A stretch of 38,086 bases of DNA from Clostridia bacterium. Lineage in GTDB: Bacteria > Bacillota > Clostridia > JAQVDB01. The notes beneath the pieces are model-generated. The model searched no databases, was not told the DNA's origin, and saw nothing but the letters and a program-made list of their open reading frames with translations. The position numbers were made by a program, and so were the translations under genes. Every line of letters begins with the position of its first letter. The first letter of the stretch is position 1. This document shows, piece by piece, positions 9,527-16,565 of the stretch. The stretch spans positions 1-38,086 of the forward strand of contig JAQVDB010000015.1 of the NCBI GenBank assembly GCA_028698525.1. Direction: 5' to 3'.

Positions 9527-10153
9527 ATGGCAAAAGTTTATCTAGTAAGGCATGGTGAGACCCGCTGGAATACCGGGTTTAAAGTACAAGGGCATACAGA
9601 TGTTGAACTTACAGATAGGGGAAGGGTACAGAGCATGCTGCTTGCTGAAAGATTATTATATGAAGGAATACAACACATATATTCTAGTGATCTATCAAGG
9701 GCGTATCAAACTGCTGAATATGTGGCAGAAAAGCTGGGTAAAAAAACAAATAAATTAAAAGGGCTGAGAGAAGTTGATTTTGGCATATGGGAAGGATTAA
9801 GTCTTGAACACATAAAAGAGAAATACCCCAAGGAGTACAATGAATGGAAGGAACATCCCGATAAGGCAGTGATACCAGGAGAAAGAAACTTATATAATGT
9901 CCAGAAACGTATCATGGGTTGTATAGTATCACTGGTAGAAAGACATGAGGATGAGAATATATTGATTGTTTCTCATGGTACTGTTTTAAAAACGGCAATA
10001 TTAGGATTTATGAATATTGACATGAGTTTATTTAATAGGATGTGGCTAGGGAATGCTTCTATAAGTATTCTTGATTTTAAAAAGGATAAAGTTGTACTGA
10101 GTCTTCTCAATGACGGATGTCATTTGAGGGAAAGAAAGGGTTATAAGATATGA
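9527..10153 (+). CDS. Histidine phosphatase family protein (phosphoglycerate mutase-like)
   Basis: This belongs to the RHG superfamily, which includes phosphoglycerate mutases, CobC-type alpha-ribazole phosphatases and broad phosphatases. The N-terminal LVRHGETxWN motif gives the phospho-accepting His9, with Arg8 and Glu11; the second catalytic His is His150 in VSHGTVLK. The 208-residue length fits small CobC/GpmB-like phosphatases rather than the 230-250 residue glycolytic dPGM. AGGAGG at 9515-9520 precedes the ATG by six bases. It overlaps the mgtC-like gene by four bases (ATGA). No cobalamin genes are nearby, so its substrate is unknown. Confidence 0.9.
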   Translation: MAKVYLVRHGETRWNTGFKVQGHTDVELTDRGRVQSMLLAERLLYEGIQHIYSSDLSRAYQTAEYVAEKLGKKTNKLKGLREVDFGIWEGLSLEHIKEKYPKEYNEWKEHPDKAVIPGERNLYNVQKRIMGCIVSLVERHEDENILIVSHGTVLKTAILGFMNIDMSLFNRMWLGNASISILDFKKDKVVLSLLNDGCHLRERKGYKI

Positions 10154-10818
10154 ATTATATGGAATATTTACAGCCTATTTTAAGATTATTGTTAGCATGT
10201 ATTCTAGGTGGATTGATAGGCATTGAACGAGAAAGCGCTAATAGACCGGCAGGTTTTAGAACACATATTTTAGTATGTGTAGGTTCTGCTTTGGTTATGA
10301 TAACTTCCGAATATTTGTTTTTTGAATATAAAAATTTGACTAATATAGATCCTGCAAGGCTTGGAGCCCAGGTAATAAGCGGGATAGGTTTTTTAGGTGC
10401 AGGTACCATAATACGAGAGGGAGACACAGTGCGTGGACTTACGACAGCAGCAAGTTTATGGGCTGTTGCCTGTATAGGGCTTGCGGTAGGTACCGGTTTT
10501 TATTTAGGAGGAATTGGTGCAGCGATTATTGTGTATTTGGTTTTAGTATTGTTAAAAAAATTAGAAAGTGCTGTCCTGTTGAGTTCTGCTTATTATAATT
10601 TAGTATTACAAATAGAAGATAGACCGGGACAAATAGGTAAGATAGGTGAGGTTATGGGAAGCCTTGAAGTAGGAATAGAGGATATAAAACTTATAAAGGC
10701 GGAAGAGAACATGATAAGGGTAGGTTTTTTAATCAAGCTTCCATCAGGTTGCAGCAAATTGGAACTGATGGACGAGCTCATGAAGATTGATGGGGTGAAC
10801 TCTGTAGATACTGAATAA
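10150..10818 (+). CDS. MgtC/SapB family membrane protein with C-terminal ACT-like domain
   Basis: MgtC-family proteins are inner-membrane proteins linked to magnesium limitation and, in pathogens, intracellular survival; the family also has members with no tie to magnesium. The N-terminal half has about four to five membrane segments with conserved family motifs (GGLIGIERE, RTHILVCVGSAL, SGIGFLGAGTI, GLTTAASLW). Residues about 145-222 look like an ACT-type regulatory domain (VLQIEDRPGQIGKIGEV). The start ATG overlaps the preceding stop by ATGA; an in-frame ATG at 10159 is an alternative. Magnesium-related function is inferred from family only. Confidence 0.88.
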   Translation: MNYMEYLQPILRLLLACILGGLIGIERESANRPAGFRTHILVCVGSALVMITSEYLFFEYKNLTNIDPARLGAQVISGIGFLGAGTIIREGDTVRGLTTAASLWAVACIGLAVGTGFYLGGIGAAIIVYLVLVLLKKLESAVLLSSAYYNLVLQIEDRPGQIGKIGEVMGSLEVGIEDIKLIKAEENMIRVGFLIKLPSGCSKLELMDELMKIDGVNSVDTE

Positions 10819-10840
10819 CTGGTTCAGGGGGATAAAGATT

Positions 10841-11713
10841 GTGAGAGTAACAAGAATGAAAATTAAGATGAGGAGAGGAAGGAAAGAGCGTAGTATCTTG
10901 TTTTTTATAATATTGTTTTTTTTAGCTACAGCTGCTCTAGGAGTAGCAATTGGGAAGTGGATAATTATTCCGTATATATTTGGTGTTTCTGATGATGTGC
11001 TGGAAACAGAAAAAACTCCTAGAAAAGGAGAGATGCAAGATAGCGCCAATAATCCATCTAAAAAGTTAGATAAGAAGGACTTTGTTGTTCCCAGCATAAC
11101 TTTTTACAAAATTCAGATAGGGGCGTTTAAGGAATTTAAGAATGCCCAGGAGATGGCTTTGCAAATGCAGAGTTTAGGATATATATCCAAAATAATTGAA
11201 GAAGATTATTATAGGGTTATATCATCTGCATATACCGATAACAAAAAAGCTGATGCTGAAAGAGAAATATTGAAAAAAAACGGGTTGGATTGCAACATTA
11301 AGCGATGGGATTCTCCCGATATAGAAATAACATATACAGAAAATTTTCATGATTATATAATTTCACTAGATAAATGTATCAACTTATTTATTCAATGTAT
11401 CCAAGAAGAAAGCGATATATTATATAAAATGAAACATTCTGGGGTTAGCACTTTAGAATTAAATAAAGAAATCGATAACATAGGGAAAAAATTAAATCAA
11501 TTGAATAATATTCTTGAGAACAAGGAGTATCCTGCAAAGCTTGAGCAGGTTTTCGGTGGAATAGAGAGTATAAAAAACGAATATATCGATCATCTAACTG
11601 AGTGCAAAAAACACCTAAACAGTGATAAGATCGATAGTGTATTAAATGATGGTTATATGGATATTGTTGCTTGTACTGAAGAGTTTTATTATAAAATAAG
11701 CAATTTAAAATAA
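10841..11713 (+). CDS. SPOR-domain membrane protein
   Basis: This is a bitopic membrane protein. A basic N-terminus (MRVTRMKIKMRRGRKER) precedes one transmembrane helix at about 18-48. A low-complexity charged linker leads to a SPOR-like domain at about 87-156 (FYKIQIGAFKEFKNAQEM...), and residues 165-290 form a mostly helical domain I do not recognise. SPOR domains bind denuded peptidoglycan glycan strands, often at division septa. The start is GTG at 10841 with AGGGGGA about eight bases upstream. Its place between an MgtC-like gene and a DRTGG/HydS set is unexpected; a link to envelope sensing is only a guess. Confidence 0.8.
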   Translation: MRVTRMKIKMRRGRKERSILFFIILFFLATAALGVAIGKWIIIPYIFGVSDDVLETEKTPRKGEMQDSANNPSKKLDKKDFVVPSITFYKIQIGAFKEFKNAQEMALQMQSLGYISKIIEEDYYRVISSAYTDNKKADAEREILKKNGLDCNIKRWDSPDIEITYTENFHDYIISLDKCINLFIQCIQEESDILYKMKHSGVSTLELNKEIDNIGKKLNQLNNILENKEYPAKLEQVFGGIESIKNEYIDHLTECKKHLNSDKIDSVLNDGYMDIVACTEEFYYKISNLK

Positions 11714-11726
11714 TGGGGGTTCTGGA

Positions 11727-12068
11727 GTGAAGATAAGTGAAATAAAAGAGATTCTTGATGCACAAGTGATATTTGGCGAACATCTATTGGATAATTCAGT
11801 AAACTGTGCTTGTGGTGCAGATTTGATGAGTGATGTTCTTGCGTTTGTCAAAGACAAGCTGGTTCTTTTGACAGGCCTTACAAATCCTCAAGTAATACGA
11901 ACCGCCGAAATGGTAGATGTTTGTGTGATAGCATTTGTCAGAGGTAAGATGCCTGATAAAGAAACTATTAAGTTAGCAGCAGAAAATAATATATGTCTCC
12001 TTAAAACTGATTTAACGCTATTTGAAGCCTGTGGAAAACTTTATAAAAAGGGATTAAAAGGGAAATAA
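11727..12068 (+). CDS. DRTGG-domain protein, first copy
   Basis: This 113-residue protein resembles the DRTGG domain found in HPr kinase N-termini, CBS-DRTGG proteins and phosphotransacetylase relatives, whose biochemical role is poorly known. Recognisable family features are the segment ADLMSDVLAFVKDKLVLLTGLTNPQVIRTAE and the C-terminal CLLKTDLTLFEACGKLY. It aligns by eye over its length with the second copy at 13859-14200, so the two are probable paralogues flanking the ATPase and HydS genes. The literal DRTGG string is not present. A CxC pair (NCACG) sits where the family usually has glycines. GTG start at 11727, 13 bases after the SPOR gene. Confidence 0.78.
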   Translation: MKISEIKEILDAQVIFGEHLLDNSVNCACGADLMSDVLAFVKDKLVLLTGLTNPQVIRTAEMVDVCVIAFVRGKMPDKETIKLAAENNICLLKTDLTLFEACGKLYKKGLKGK

Positions 12069-12085
12069 ATTAGAGGTGTTTAGAT

Positions 12086-12526
12086 ATGAATGAGAATATC
12101 TTTAAATTAGGTTTTGATATAAAAGGAGGAGACTTTTCAGCTGCTGGAGAGGCATCTAGCAAGACTAAAAAGACGTTAAAGCAACTGGGAATTGATTCTC
12201 ATATAATAAGAAGGGTAGCTATTGCAACATATGAGACCGAAATGAATATAGTGATTCATGCGGATGAAGGACGAATGGAGATAGATGTTACACCGGAAAG
12301 GATAATCATCTATGCAAATGATAGAGGTCCTGGAATAGAAAGTATTGAACTCGCAATGAAGGAAGGTTATTCTACAGCTCCGGATAATATAAGAGAGTTG
12401 GGCTTTGGCGCAGGTATGGGGCTTCCCAACATGAAAAAATGTTCTGATAGTTTTGACATAAAAACAAAAGTAGGAGAGGGTACTAAAATAAAGATGGTTA
12501 TAAATTTAAATAGGGGAGATAATTGA
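12086..12526 (+). CDS. RsbW/SpoIIAB-like ATP-binding protein (anti-sigma-type kinase fold)
   Basis: The 146 residues form a stand-alone GHKL (HATPase) domain like that of anti-sigma factor serine kinases. The N box is ETEMNIVIHA (Glu50, Asn54), the G1 box is DRGPGI at 79-84, and the G2 box is GFGAGMGL at 107-113. There is no dimerisation domain of a histidine kinase and no sigma factor or anti-anti-sigma partner in the window. In HydS-type gene clusters such ATPases are suspected signalling partners. AGAGGTG precedes the ATG by about eight bases, and the stop overlaps the HydS start by one base (TGATG). Kinase or binding activity is inferred from the fold. Confidence 0.85.
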   Translation: MNENIFKLGFDIKGGDFSAAGEASSKTKKTLKQLGIDSHIIRRVAIATYETEMNIVIHADEGRMEIDVTPERIIIYANDRGPGIESIELAMKEGYSTAPDNIRELGFGAGMGLPNMKKCSDSFDIKTKVGEGTKIKMVINLNRGDN

Positions 12527-13851
12527 TGGGGGAATATTTTCACTCAGTAACTTTAAATAAGGATAAATGCAAAGGTTGCACTAATTGCATAAAAAGATGC
12601 CCTACTGAAGCAATCAGAGTGAGAGACGGAAAAGCTAGGATTATAAATGAAAGGTGTATTGACTGTGGGGAGTGTATTAGGATATGTCCTTACCATGCAA
12701 AGCAGGCGATAACAGATCCGTTGAATATAATAGAAAAGTACAAATACAGCATAGCTCTTCCTGCACCTACTTTATATGGTCAATTTAAAAATTTTTATGA
12801 TGTACAGGCTATCCTAAATGGACTTCTTCAACTAGGCTTTAACGAGGTATATGAAGTAGCCAGGGGAGCAGATATTATAAGTTCGTATATAAATAGAAAG
12901 ATAAAACAGAAAAAATATAAAAAACCCATAATATCATCAGCTTGTCCGGCTATTTTGAGGCTTATCCAGGTACGATTTCCTGAACTTATCCAAAATGTGA
13001 TAGATGTTGATTCTCCAATGGAAACAGCGGCTAAAATGGCTAAAAAAGAGGCTATAAAAAAATTTGCATTATCAGAAAATGATATTGGAGCTTTTTTTAT
13101 AACACCCTGTGCTGCTAAAATGACCAGCATAAAAAATCCTATAGGCAATAAAAAGTCATATGTAGATGGAGCTATTTCTATACAGGATATATATGGGCCT
13201 TTGAACAATGTAATTAGCAACTATAAATCAACAGGGCACAACAAATCGGACAGAGGGATACAAAAGGCTTCAGGGTATGGGGTAGGATGGGCAATATCTG
13301 GCGGAGAGGGACACGCTGTTGAAACAGAAAATTTTTTATCAGTAGACGGGATACAAAACGTAATAAAAGTTCTAGAGGAAATAGAGAACAACAAGCTCAA
13401 TGACCTTGATTTTTTTGAAGGGTTAGCTTGTCCTGGCGGATGTGTAGGAGGTCCATTGACTGTTGAGAATGGGTTTGTTGCAAAGAACAGAGTGAGAAGG
13501 CTGGCGGAAAAGGTTCCTAAAGAGTTGCTGGAAGACAGAGAGCTAGATCGGATATTGAAAACCATCAACGTAGATTTAAAAGAACCTATAACGGCTAAAT
13601 CCGTTATGAAATTGGATGAGGATATTGTTGAGGCCATAAAGAAGATGGAGAGGTTAGAGCAGATATGCGATAGTTTACCTGGATTAGACTGTGGTTCTTG
13701 CGGTGCGCCGAGCTGCAGAACTCTTGCAGAGGATATTGTAAGAGGAAATGCATCGGAATTTGATTGTATTTTTAAGCTTCGTGAAAAGGTAAAAGAATTG
13801 GCTACACAGATGGTTGATATTTCAGACAAATTTCCACCTAGAAAGGGGTGA
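12526..13851 (+). CDS. HydS-like putative sensory [FeFe]-hydrogenase homologue without PAS domain
   Basis: Domains in order: two [4Fe-4S] ferredoxin motifs (Cys15/18/21/25 and Cys44/47/50/54), an [FeFe]-hydrogenase large-subunit domain, and a C-terminal CX2CX4CX16C cluster (Cys389, 392, 397, 414). The H-cluster loops are divergent. L1 reads SSACPAI (137-143), L2 TPCAAK (193-198) and L3 GLACPGGCVGG (299-309). All four presumed H-cluster cysteines remain (140, 195, 302, 306). The proton-transfer Cys before Cys140 is Ala139, as I recall for the sensory Thermotoga HydS. Sensory hydrogenases usually end in a PAS domain; here the protein stops after the Fe-S motif at 441 residues. ATG 12526 is preferred over TTG 12523 because AGGGGAG lies seven bases upstream. 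Slow or sensory H2 chemistry is inferred. Confidence 0.88.
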   Translation: MGEYFHSVTLNKDKCKGCTNCIKRCPTEAIRVRDGKARIINERCIDCGECIRICPYHAKQAITDPLNIIEKYKYSIALPAPTLYGQFKNFYDVQAILNGLLQLGFNEVYEVARGADIISSYINRKIKQKKYKKPIISSACPAILRLIQVRFPELIQNVIDVDSPMETAAKMAKKEAIKKFALSENDIGAFFITPCAAKMTSIKNPIGNKKSYVDGAISIQDIYGPLNNVISNYKSTGHNKSDRGIQKASGYGVGWAISGGEGHAVETENFLSVDGIQNVIKVLEEIENNKLNDLDFFEGLACPGGCVGGPLTVENGFVAKNRVRRLAEKVPKELLEDRELDRILKTINVDLKEPITAKSVMKLDEDIVEAIKKMERLEQICDSLPGLDCGSCGAPSCRTLAEDIVRGNASEFDCIFKLREKVKELATQMVDISDKFPPRKG

Positions 13852-13858
13852 AAAGTTT

Positions 13859-14200
13859 ATGAAGGTATGCGATATGATAGAAAAATTAAAATTAAATGTC
13901 GTAGCAGGTAACAAATATCTCGATAAGGAGATAACGGGCGGCTATTGTTGTGATTTATTGAGTTGGGTTATGTCTCATGCTAAACAAGGGTTTGTATGGA
14001 TAACTGTGCAGGTGCATCCCAATATAATTGCAGTTGCTACTCTCTTAAATATCAGCTGTATTATAGTTCCTGAGGGGATAAAGATTGAGAATGAAACTAT
14101 AGAAAAAGCTGAACAAGAGGAAATTCCGTTATTGTCCTCTAGCTTATCTGGATATGAGATAGCTGGGAAATTGTATGGTTTTGGGATAAAAGAGGGCTAG
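13859..14200 (+). CDS. DRTGG-domain protein, second copy
   Basis: This 113-residue DRTGG-family protein has the closer family match: KEITGGYCCDLLSWVM near residues 23-38. A hydrophobic alternating core (FVWITVQVHPNIIAVATLLN) and a C-terminal SGYEIAGKLYGFGI follow. It appears paralogous to the protein at 11727-12068, with identical length. The open frame extends upstream, but ATG 13859 is chosen because AAAGGGGTG (13842-13850) is eight bases before it and the upstream stretch overlaps the HydS gene. Adjacent cysteines (CC) occupy the usual glycine-rich motif. Function unknown; ligand binding or redox signalling is possible. Confidence 0.82.
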   Translation: MKVCDMIEKLKLNVVAGNKYLDKEITGGYCCDLLSWVMSHAKQGFVWITVQVHPNIIAVATLLNISCIIVPEGIKIENETIEKAEQEEIPLLSSSLSGYEIAGKLYGFGIKEG

Positions 14201-14204
14201 GGCT

Positions 14205-14933
14205 ATGAAGATTGCCGTTGATTTGCATATTCACTCTGCATTGTCTCCATGTGGAGACGATGATATGACTCCCAACAACATTGTAAATATGTGTAAGCTA
14301 AAGAAACTAGACGCAATTGCATTGACTGATCATAATTCGTCATTAAACGTAGAAGCAGTTAAACGCTTGGGAGATAAAAATGATTTATGTGTAATACCGG
14401 GAATGGAAGTGCAGACAAAGGAAGAGGTACATTTGATATGTCTTTTCCCGGATATGCAATCTATAAATGAGTTTCAAGTGATAATTGATCGGAATCTGCC
14501 TGATATTGAAAACAAGGAGAATATATTTGGGAGGCAGCTTTTGTTCGATGAGCAAGATAACATTATAGCAAGCTATAAAAAGCTCCTTTTAACGTCCACT
14601 GTTCTTACAATTGGGGAGGTATATGAATATGTCTATAGATTAGGCGGGGTTACCATTCCAGCACATATAGATAGATATGGATTTAGTTTGTTGACTAATC
14701 TTGGGTTTATCCCTGAAAGTCCTGAATTTACTACTCTAGAGTTGTCCAAGAATGTTGATTTTTTAACATTTAAAAAACAAAATCCTTTTATTAAAAAATA
14801 TAGGACAATAATATCTTCTGATGCCCATTATTTATGGGATATATTGGAACGTCAAACGATTATTGATGTTTATAAAAATAAGCCGGTTGATATAATAAAT
14901 TTGTTAAAAAGCAACAAAAACCTAAACATATAG
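14205..14933 (+). CDS. PHP-domain phosphoesterase
   Basis: The polymerase-and-histidinol-phosphatase (PHP) fold binds two or three metal ions and hydrolyses phosphate esters or nucleotides. Metal-ligand motifs are visible: DLHIHS (His8, His10), LTDHN (Asp42, His43), GMEVQT (Glu68) with His76, HIDRYGF and SSDAHY near the C-terminus. The 242 residues fit single-domain PHP proteins. It follows the second DRTGG gene by four bases and is the last gene of the operon. PHP proteins occur beside DRTGG/HydS genes in other clostridia as far as I recall; a nucleotide-signal hydrolase is one idea, not shown. Confidence 0.88.
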   Translation: MKIAVDLHIHSALSPCGDDDMTPNNIVNMCKLKKLDAIALTDHNSSLNVEAVKRLGDKNDLCVIPGMEVQTKEEVHLICLFPDMQSINEFQVIIDRNLPDIENKENIFGRQLLFDEQDNIIASYKKLLLTSTVLTIGEVYEYVYRLGGVTIPAHIDRYGFSLLTNLGFIPESPEFTTLELSKNVDFLTFKKQNPFIKKYRTIISSDAHYLWDILERQTIIDVYKNKPVDIINLLKSNKNLNI

Positions 14934-14988
14934 AAGAGTTTTTTATGATTGTTTAAAAATTGATTATACACAGGTTTGGAGGGCCCTA

Positions 14989-15022
14989 ACTAAATTATAA
15001 TAAATTTAGTGAATTTTTTTTT
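14989..15022 (+). terminator. AT-rich intrinsic terminator after the PHP gene
   Basis: ACTAAATT (14989-14996) pairs with AATTTAGT (15003-15010) over a 6-base loop, followed by GAA and nine T residues. The stem is AT-only apart from one C-G pair, so termination may be partial. It separates the HydS operon from the hydC operon. Confidence 0.5.
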
Positions 15023-15028
15023 GTTTTA

Positions 15029-15037
15029 TGGTAGAAT
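15029..15037 (+). promoter_or_regulatory. Extended -10 promoter for the hydCBA operon
   Basis: TGgTAGAAT fits an extended -10 with a weak -35 region. It lies about 86 bases before the TTG start of hydC, so the transcript would carry a leader of roughly 80 bases. I do not recognise a Rex or other known redox-repressor operator in it. Confidence 0.4.
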
Positions 15038-15122
15038 GATATTTGGGCAAATCATTGATAAAAAATTATCAATCAAGAAATCTATTAAAATTTTTAATTA
15101 TTATTTGTGGGAGGGGATTATT

Positions 15123-15605
15123 TTGGCTCAGTGTATCAACGAGGAGAACCAGGATAAGTTTAAAAAGTTAAAAAAAGTAATTGATCAGCATAAAGGAAAA
15201 AATGGAGATTTGATGCCTATTATGCACGAAGCACAGCACATCTTTGGTTATCTTCCCTTTGAAGTTCAAAACTATATTGCAGAGGAATTGAATATTCCGT
15301 TAACTGACGTATACGGTGTAGCAACTTTTTATGCCCAATTTACTCTTCAGCCTAAAGGCAAATACCAGATTGGAATTTGTCTTGGTACCGCTTGCTATGT
15401 AAGAGGTGCGCAGAAGGTCGTGGAGAGAGTTGAAAGCGAATTAGGTATTAAAGTTGGACAAACGACAGAGGATGGCAAATTTACCCTTGATGCTACAAGG
15501 TGTTTGGGAGCTTGCGGACTCGCCCCTGTTATGATGATAAATGATGACGTACACGGCAGATTGGTACCAGACGATATTCCTAAAATTTTAAAGCAATATC
15601 AATAA
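15123..15605 (+). CDS. hydC: HydC: NuoE-like [2Fe-2S] subunit of bifurcating [FeFe]-hydrogenase
   Basis: HydC is the NuoE-like electron-transfer subunit of the HydABC complex. The thioredoxin-like fold binds one [2Fe-2S] cluster through CLGTAC and CLGACG (CX4C...CX3C). The family hallmarks LMPIMHEAQHIFGYLP and DVYGVATFYAQF are present. The open frame runs further upstream to 15009, but the 38 extra residues do not look like the family. TTG at 15123 has GGGAGGGG (15109-15116) six bases before it and gives a normal 160-residue protein. First gene of the operon that ends with hydA at 20135. Confidence 0.93.
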   Translation: MAQCINEENQDKFKKLKKVIDQHKGKNGDLMPIMHEAQHIFGYLPFEVQNYIAEELNIPLTDVYGVATFYAQFTLQPKGKYQIGICLGTACYVRGAQKVVERVESELGIKVGQTTEDGKFTLDATRCLGACGLAPVMMINDDVHGRLVPDDIPKILKQYQ

Positions 15606-15613
15606 AGATTCTT

Positions 15614-16168
15614 ATGAGAGAAATATCTTTACACATATTGGACATAGTACAAAATTCAATAAAGGCCGGAGCAGACCTTATAAAAATATCTATCCGTGAG
15701 GATATCAAGGATAATATTATGGTGATTGATGTAGTAGATAATGGTAAAGGAATTCCCGAGGAAATGTTGGGTAGGGTGACCGATCCCTTTGTTACCATGC
15801 GGAGTACCAGAAAAGTAGGGATGGGTTTACCTTTGTTAAAAGCTGCTGCGGAAAGATGTGACGGAAGTCTTGAAGTGAAAAGCGAGTTGGATAAGGGTAC
15901 AGCTGTGAGGGCTGTATTTGTCCATGACCATATAGATAGGGCGCCTTTAGGCGATGTCACAGGCACCATTGTTTCGCTCATAATGACTAACCCCGATATT
16001 GATTTCGAATATATTCATTATTACAATCAAGAACAGTTTCAATTCGATACCAGAAGTGTAAGAGAAGTATTGGGGGATGATGTGCCTATATCGGATATTG
16101 AAGTCATACAGTGGATAAAAGGTTATATAGATGAAGGAATATCTAAAATGTATGGAGGTGTAATTTAA
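15614..16168 (+). CDS. Kinase-type ATP-binding (HATPase) protein within the hyd operon
   Basis: A GHKL ATPase domain occupies about residues 1-105: N box HILDIVQNSIKAGA (Asn14), G1 box DNGKGI at 42-47 and G2 box KVGMGLPLL around 67-74. There is no phospho-accepting histidine helix and no sensor domain. Residues 110-184 form a segment I do not recognise. The protein differs from the RsbW-like ATPase at 12086; its boxes resemble those of histidine kinase catalytic domains. Genes of this type commonly sit between hydC and hydB in clostridia. It is eight bases from hydC and overlaps the next gene by one base. It could be a regulator of the operon or of the complex; this is not shown. Confidence 0.85.
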   Translation: MREISLHILDIVQNSIKAGADLIKISIREDIKDNIMVIDVVDNGKGIPEEMLGRVTDPFVTMRSTRKVGMGLPLLKAAAERCDGSLEVKSELDKGTAVRAVFVHDHIDRAPLGDVTGTIVSLIMTNPDIDFEYIHYYNQEQFQFDTRSVREVLGDDVPISDIEVIQWIKGYIDEGISKMYGGVI

Positions 16169-16536
16169 TGAAATCGATAAAAGAATTGGAAGAGATAAGA
16201 AATAGAACTCTTGAAAAGGTTAATTTGAGAAAAGATAGACAAACTGGCATTAGGGTTGTTGTAGGGATGGCTACTTGTGGAATAGCAGCAGGTGCAAGAC
16301 CTGTATTACACGCATTCATGGAAGAGATAAGCAAAAGAAAGCTTCAGGATGTTATAGTAACCCAGACAGGATGTATAGGCGTGTGCAGGTTGGAGCCTAT
16401 TGTAGAGGTGTTTGTTCCGGGAGAAGAAAAGGTGACATATGTGGAGATGACACCTGAAAAAGTTGCAAGGGTGGTAGCAGAGCATATCGTTAATGGAAGA
16501 GTTGTGAAGGAATTTACCATAGGAAGTTATGAATAA
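16168..16536 (+). CDS. Small thioredoxin-like [2Fe-2S] ferredoxin-domain protein with three cysteines
   Basis: This 122-residue protein resembles the N-terminal [2Fe-2S] domain of HydB/NuoF-like subunits. In HydB the ligands are CX4C and CX3C. Here the second motif is intact (Cys69 and Cys73 in TGCIGVC), but the first reads CGIAAG, keeping Cys37 and having Gly42 in place of the second Cys. Cluster binding would need another ligand or be lost. The ATG overlaps the upstream stop by one base, with GGAGGTG seven bases before it. It may be an accessory electron carrier or assembly partner of HydABC. Cysteine count is directly seen; the role is inferred. Confidence 0.85.
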   Translation: MKSIKELEEIRNRTLEKVNLRKDRQTGIRVVVGMATCGIAAGARPVLHAFMEEISKRKLQDVIVTQTGCIGVCRLEPIVEVFVPGEEKVTYVEMTPEKVARVVAEHIVNGRVVKEFTIGSYE

Positions 16537-16565
16537 AGAAAAATGTCAGTAGAGGAGGTAATACA

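Noticed and set aside
13221-13829. 202-codon minus-strand open frame opposite the HydS-like gene
   Set aside because: Ser-rich shadow of a strongly conserved plus-strand gene, with no plausible start signal.
13814-13858. Upstream start for the second DRTGG gene
   Set aside because: It would overlap the HydS gene and place 15 non-family residues at the N-terminus; ATG 13859 has AAAGGGGTG well placed.
15009-15122. N-terminal extension of hydC by 38 codons
   Set aside because: The extra region overlaps the terminator and promoter signals and has no match to NuoE proteins; TTG 15123 has a strong Shine-Dalgarno site.
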